16,426 nucleotides of DNA from CAVZLD01 sp964522605 (GTDB lineage: Bacteria > Planctomycetota > Planctomycetia > Pirellulales > Pirellulaceae), in NCBI GenBank assembly GCA_964522605.1, contig CAZFWV010000132.1, forward strand, positions 1 through 16,426, given 5' to 3'. The notes under the pieces are model-generated. The model did no database searches, was not told the origin of the DNA, and saw only the letters and a list, made by a program, of their open reading frames with translations. Position numbers and translations under genes: made by a program. Positions 14,824-16,426 of the stretch are shown in pieces; position 1 is the stretch's first letter, and each line of letters opens with the position of its first letter.

Positions 14824-16218
14824 ATGCTTCGACAGCAAATGGGGATCCGGCCGGAGTGCGCGGTGTTGATCACGGTCTGCCTGTGCAACGTGATGTTTTC
14901 CGGCGAGCCGAGTTCCTCGAGTGAGGGACCGTTCGGCTCGACGCTGGTGCAGACGGCCGACGGGGAACCTGCGGATATCGATTTCTTCTTCCTGAACGCC
15001 GACTGCGCTACCTGCCATCCTCGACATTTGCAGGAAGTCCAAGGATCCTTGCATTCGGCGGCCCACACGGATCCGCTCTACCGCAATCTTGCTGTGATGG
15101 CACGTCAGGAGGCCGGTGAGAAGACGTACACCTATTGCTCGGGCTGTCACTCGCCGGCGGGAGTTGTCTCGACACTGATCCCCAACACGCCCGAAGAAGA
15201 GTTGCCCGCCGAGGCGAAAGCGGGGGTAACATGTGATGTCTGTCACCAAATCTCCCAGTTGACCGGCGCGGAAGGTCCCTGGCAGGAGCCTGGCAATGCT
15301 TCCTTTCTGTTGCAGCCGGGTCGCGTGAAATTCGGTCATTCAGGGGACGTGGAGGAAAACCGATCGCATTTGGGTGAGAAGAAAGATTTCTTTGCCAAGT
15401 CGGAATACTGCGCCAGCTGTCACACGGTCATCCATCCGGATCACGGACTGCGAATCGAGCATACGTACGGGGAATGGAAATCCAGCGTTTACGCGGAAAA
15501 CGGCATTCAGTGTCAGGACTGTCACATGCGCAGTGTCGAGGACGCGATCACGGTTGCCGAGACACTCAAACCGGTTCGCGTACTTGGCCAGTCGGTCATC
15601 GACGGACGCGAACGAGAAATTTTTCCGCATTTGTTCGTCGGCGGGAATACGAATGCCGACGTGCTGGCGGACGGACCAGCGCATGCAAAGATGGCGGAAG
15701 CACGACTGCAGAGCGCTGCGCGCATCGAGTTGAAAACGCCATCCCGAATATCCGCGGGCGGGGAATTCCCGATGGATGTCCTGGTCCACAATGTGGCCGC
15801 AGGACACAACTTGCCTACCGGAGTCACCGAATTGAGACAGATGTGGGTCGAGTTGGAGCTTGTCGATGCAACGGGGCAGGTCATCTTCCGGCATGGCGGG
15901 CTCGATGGGGAGCAGGAGATTACCGACGACACGATCCGATTCGGCGCCCTCGCAGCAGATGAAGGCGGCAAGCCGACGTACAAGCCGTGGGAGATGACGC
16001 GTTTTCTCTGGAAACGCACGATTCCCCCAAAGGACCATTCCCAAGATCAGGTGCTGGTGAAGCTCCCCTCCGGAATCTCCGGTGATCTGACGATTCAGGC
16101 CAGATTGCGGTACCGCTCCGTGGCACCACACATTGCCAAAGAAATCCTGCCCGATGGATCGTTCTCACCGAAAATCGTCGAGATGTGCCAGCAGAGCGTC
16201 CGCATCACCGTCCCGTGA
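14824..16218 (+). CDS. Pentahaem cytochrome c554-type protein with C-terminal beta domain
   Basis: This 464-residue exported protein has a hydrophobic signal segment (about 12-27; two cysteines, no good lipobox). Five CXXCH motifs start at 61, 105, 137, 196 and 230. The haem half resembles the cytochrome c554/c-prime family (NADCATCHPRH, then CSGCHSPAG, then AGVTCDVCHQI). From about 300 to the end there is no haem. The segment looks like an Ig-like or beta-sandwich domain, with VHNVAAGHNLPTG at 321-333 offering H322 and H328. No CXXCK is present, so a nitrite reductase of NrfA type is not indicated. The gene is divergent from the 14-haem/porin pair. It could be a periplasmic or surface partner of the conduit, or an unrelated reductase. 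Localisation and substrate are unknown. The stop codon is at 16218. Confidence 0.85.
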   Translation: MLRQQMGIRPECAVLITVCLCNVMFSGEPSSSSEGPFGSTLVQTADGEPADIDFFFLNADCATCHPRHLQEVQGSLHSAAHTDPLYRNLAVMARQEAGEKTYTYCSGCHSPAGVVSTLIPNTPEEELPAEAKAGVTCDVCHQISQLTGAEGPWQEPGNASFLLQPGRVKFGHSGDVEENRSHLGEKKDFFAKSEYCASCHTVIHPDHGLRIEHTYGEWKSSVYAENGIQCQDCHMRSVEDAITVAETLKPVRVLGQSVIDGREREIFPHLFVGGNTNADVLADGPAHAKMAEARLQSAARIELKTPSRISAGGEFPMDVLVHNVAAGHNLPTGVTELRQMWVELELVDATGQVIFRHGGLDGEQEITDDTIRFGALAADEGGKPTYKPWEMTRFLWKRTIPPKDHSQDQVLVKLPSGISGDLTIQARLRYRSVAPHIAKEILPDGSFSPKIVEMCQQSVRITVP

Positions 16219-16317
16219 GGGATCGGACACCGCAAACGACGTTGTTCCGCCTCGACGGAACCAGTAGACTTCGCCGGCGGCGGAGCGGGCCCCTGCGGGC
16301 AGATTCCGCGCCCGGCT

Positions 16318-16363
16318 GTTCCACTGAAATCGTGCAGATTAGAAGTTGTAGTTTCAGAGGAAC
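16318..16363 (+). other. Imperfect hairpin downstream of the pentahaem gene
   Basis: GTTCCACTGAAA (16318-16329) and TTTCAGAGGAAC (16352-16363) pair at 11 of 12 positions across a 22-base loop. A shorter perfect hairpin, GTTCCG-CCTCGA-CGGAAC, lies at 16244-16261. Neither is followed by a T-run. They may be 3' UTR structures or repeat remnants. No gene is seen in 16219-16426. Confidence 0.45.
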
Positions 16364-16403
16364 TTATTGTTTGACGGCGATTCCATGCAACTCGTTTAAC
16401 GGC

Positions 16404-16426
16404 AAGCCGAAGGCGTCGGTTTTTTT
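16404..16426 (+). terminator. Probable Rho-independent terminator at window end
   Basis: AAGCCGA (16404-16410) pairs with TCGGTTT (16416-16422), including one G-U pair, around a 5-base loop. It runs into at least seven T residues (16420 to the window edge). It may end the pentahaem transcript about 190 bases past its stop codon. The stem is short and the window cuts the T-run. Confidence 0.45.

Overview
This window looks like a chromosomal segment from a Gram-negative bacterium, most likely a planctomycete. That assignment is an inference. It rests on the paralogous multiheme cytochromes, the moderately high GC content, and intergenic palindromic repeats of a style I associate with planctomycete genomes (a CTGGGG...CCCCAG element and a GGAACC(G/A)CGGAT...ATCCGTGGTTCC element). 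There are no rRNA or tRNA genes and no phage or transposase genes. Almost all the coding capacity goes to membrane and periplasmic electron transfer. I count 66 haem-c attachment motifs (65 CXXCH and one CX4CH) in six proteins, plus a diheme cytochrome b and two further integral b-type domains.

Left part, + strand (75-9910). A Tat-type Rieske protein, a full-length cytochrome b (b6-like haem spacing, PEWY motif) and a C-terminally anchored nonaheme cytochrome overlapping it by ATGA form a bc-type quinol oxidoreductase with no ordinary cytochrome c1. Next comes a 13-haem cytochrome fused to a six-helix b-type domain (CbcL-like architecture), then a dodecahaem protein with a NapC/NirT-like N-terminus (ImcH-like architecture), then a second 13-haem/b-type fusion paralogous to the first. 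Three of these proteins begin with the same triheme module, with identical spacing.

Middle (9911-10367). The convergent intergenic region holds a REP-like palindrome, a short decamer repeat and a strong terminator for the minus-strand genes.

Right part. On the - strand a 14-haem MtrA/DmsE-like putative lipoprotein cytochrome (12684-14180) is followed by an outer-membrane beta-barrel of MtrB/PioB type (10368-12596). Together these look like a porin-cytochrome conduit. Their leader carries a structured RNA candidate directly next to the ribosome binding site. Divergently, on the + strand, lies a pentahaem cytochrome c554-type protein with a C-terminal beta domain (14824-16218). A MITE-like repeat (14584-14738) lies between the divergent genes, and the end of an inverted copy lies at the left window edge (1-45).

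Taken together the genes could connect the quinone pool, through the inner membrane and periplasm, to a pore in the outer membrane. The best single reading is an extracellular electron transfer locus combining bc-type, CbcL-like, ImcH-like and MtrAB-like modules. The direction of electron flow (reduction of, or uptake from, an external partner) cannot be read from the sequence.
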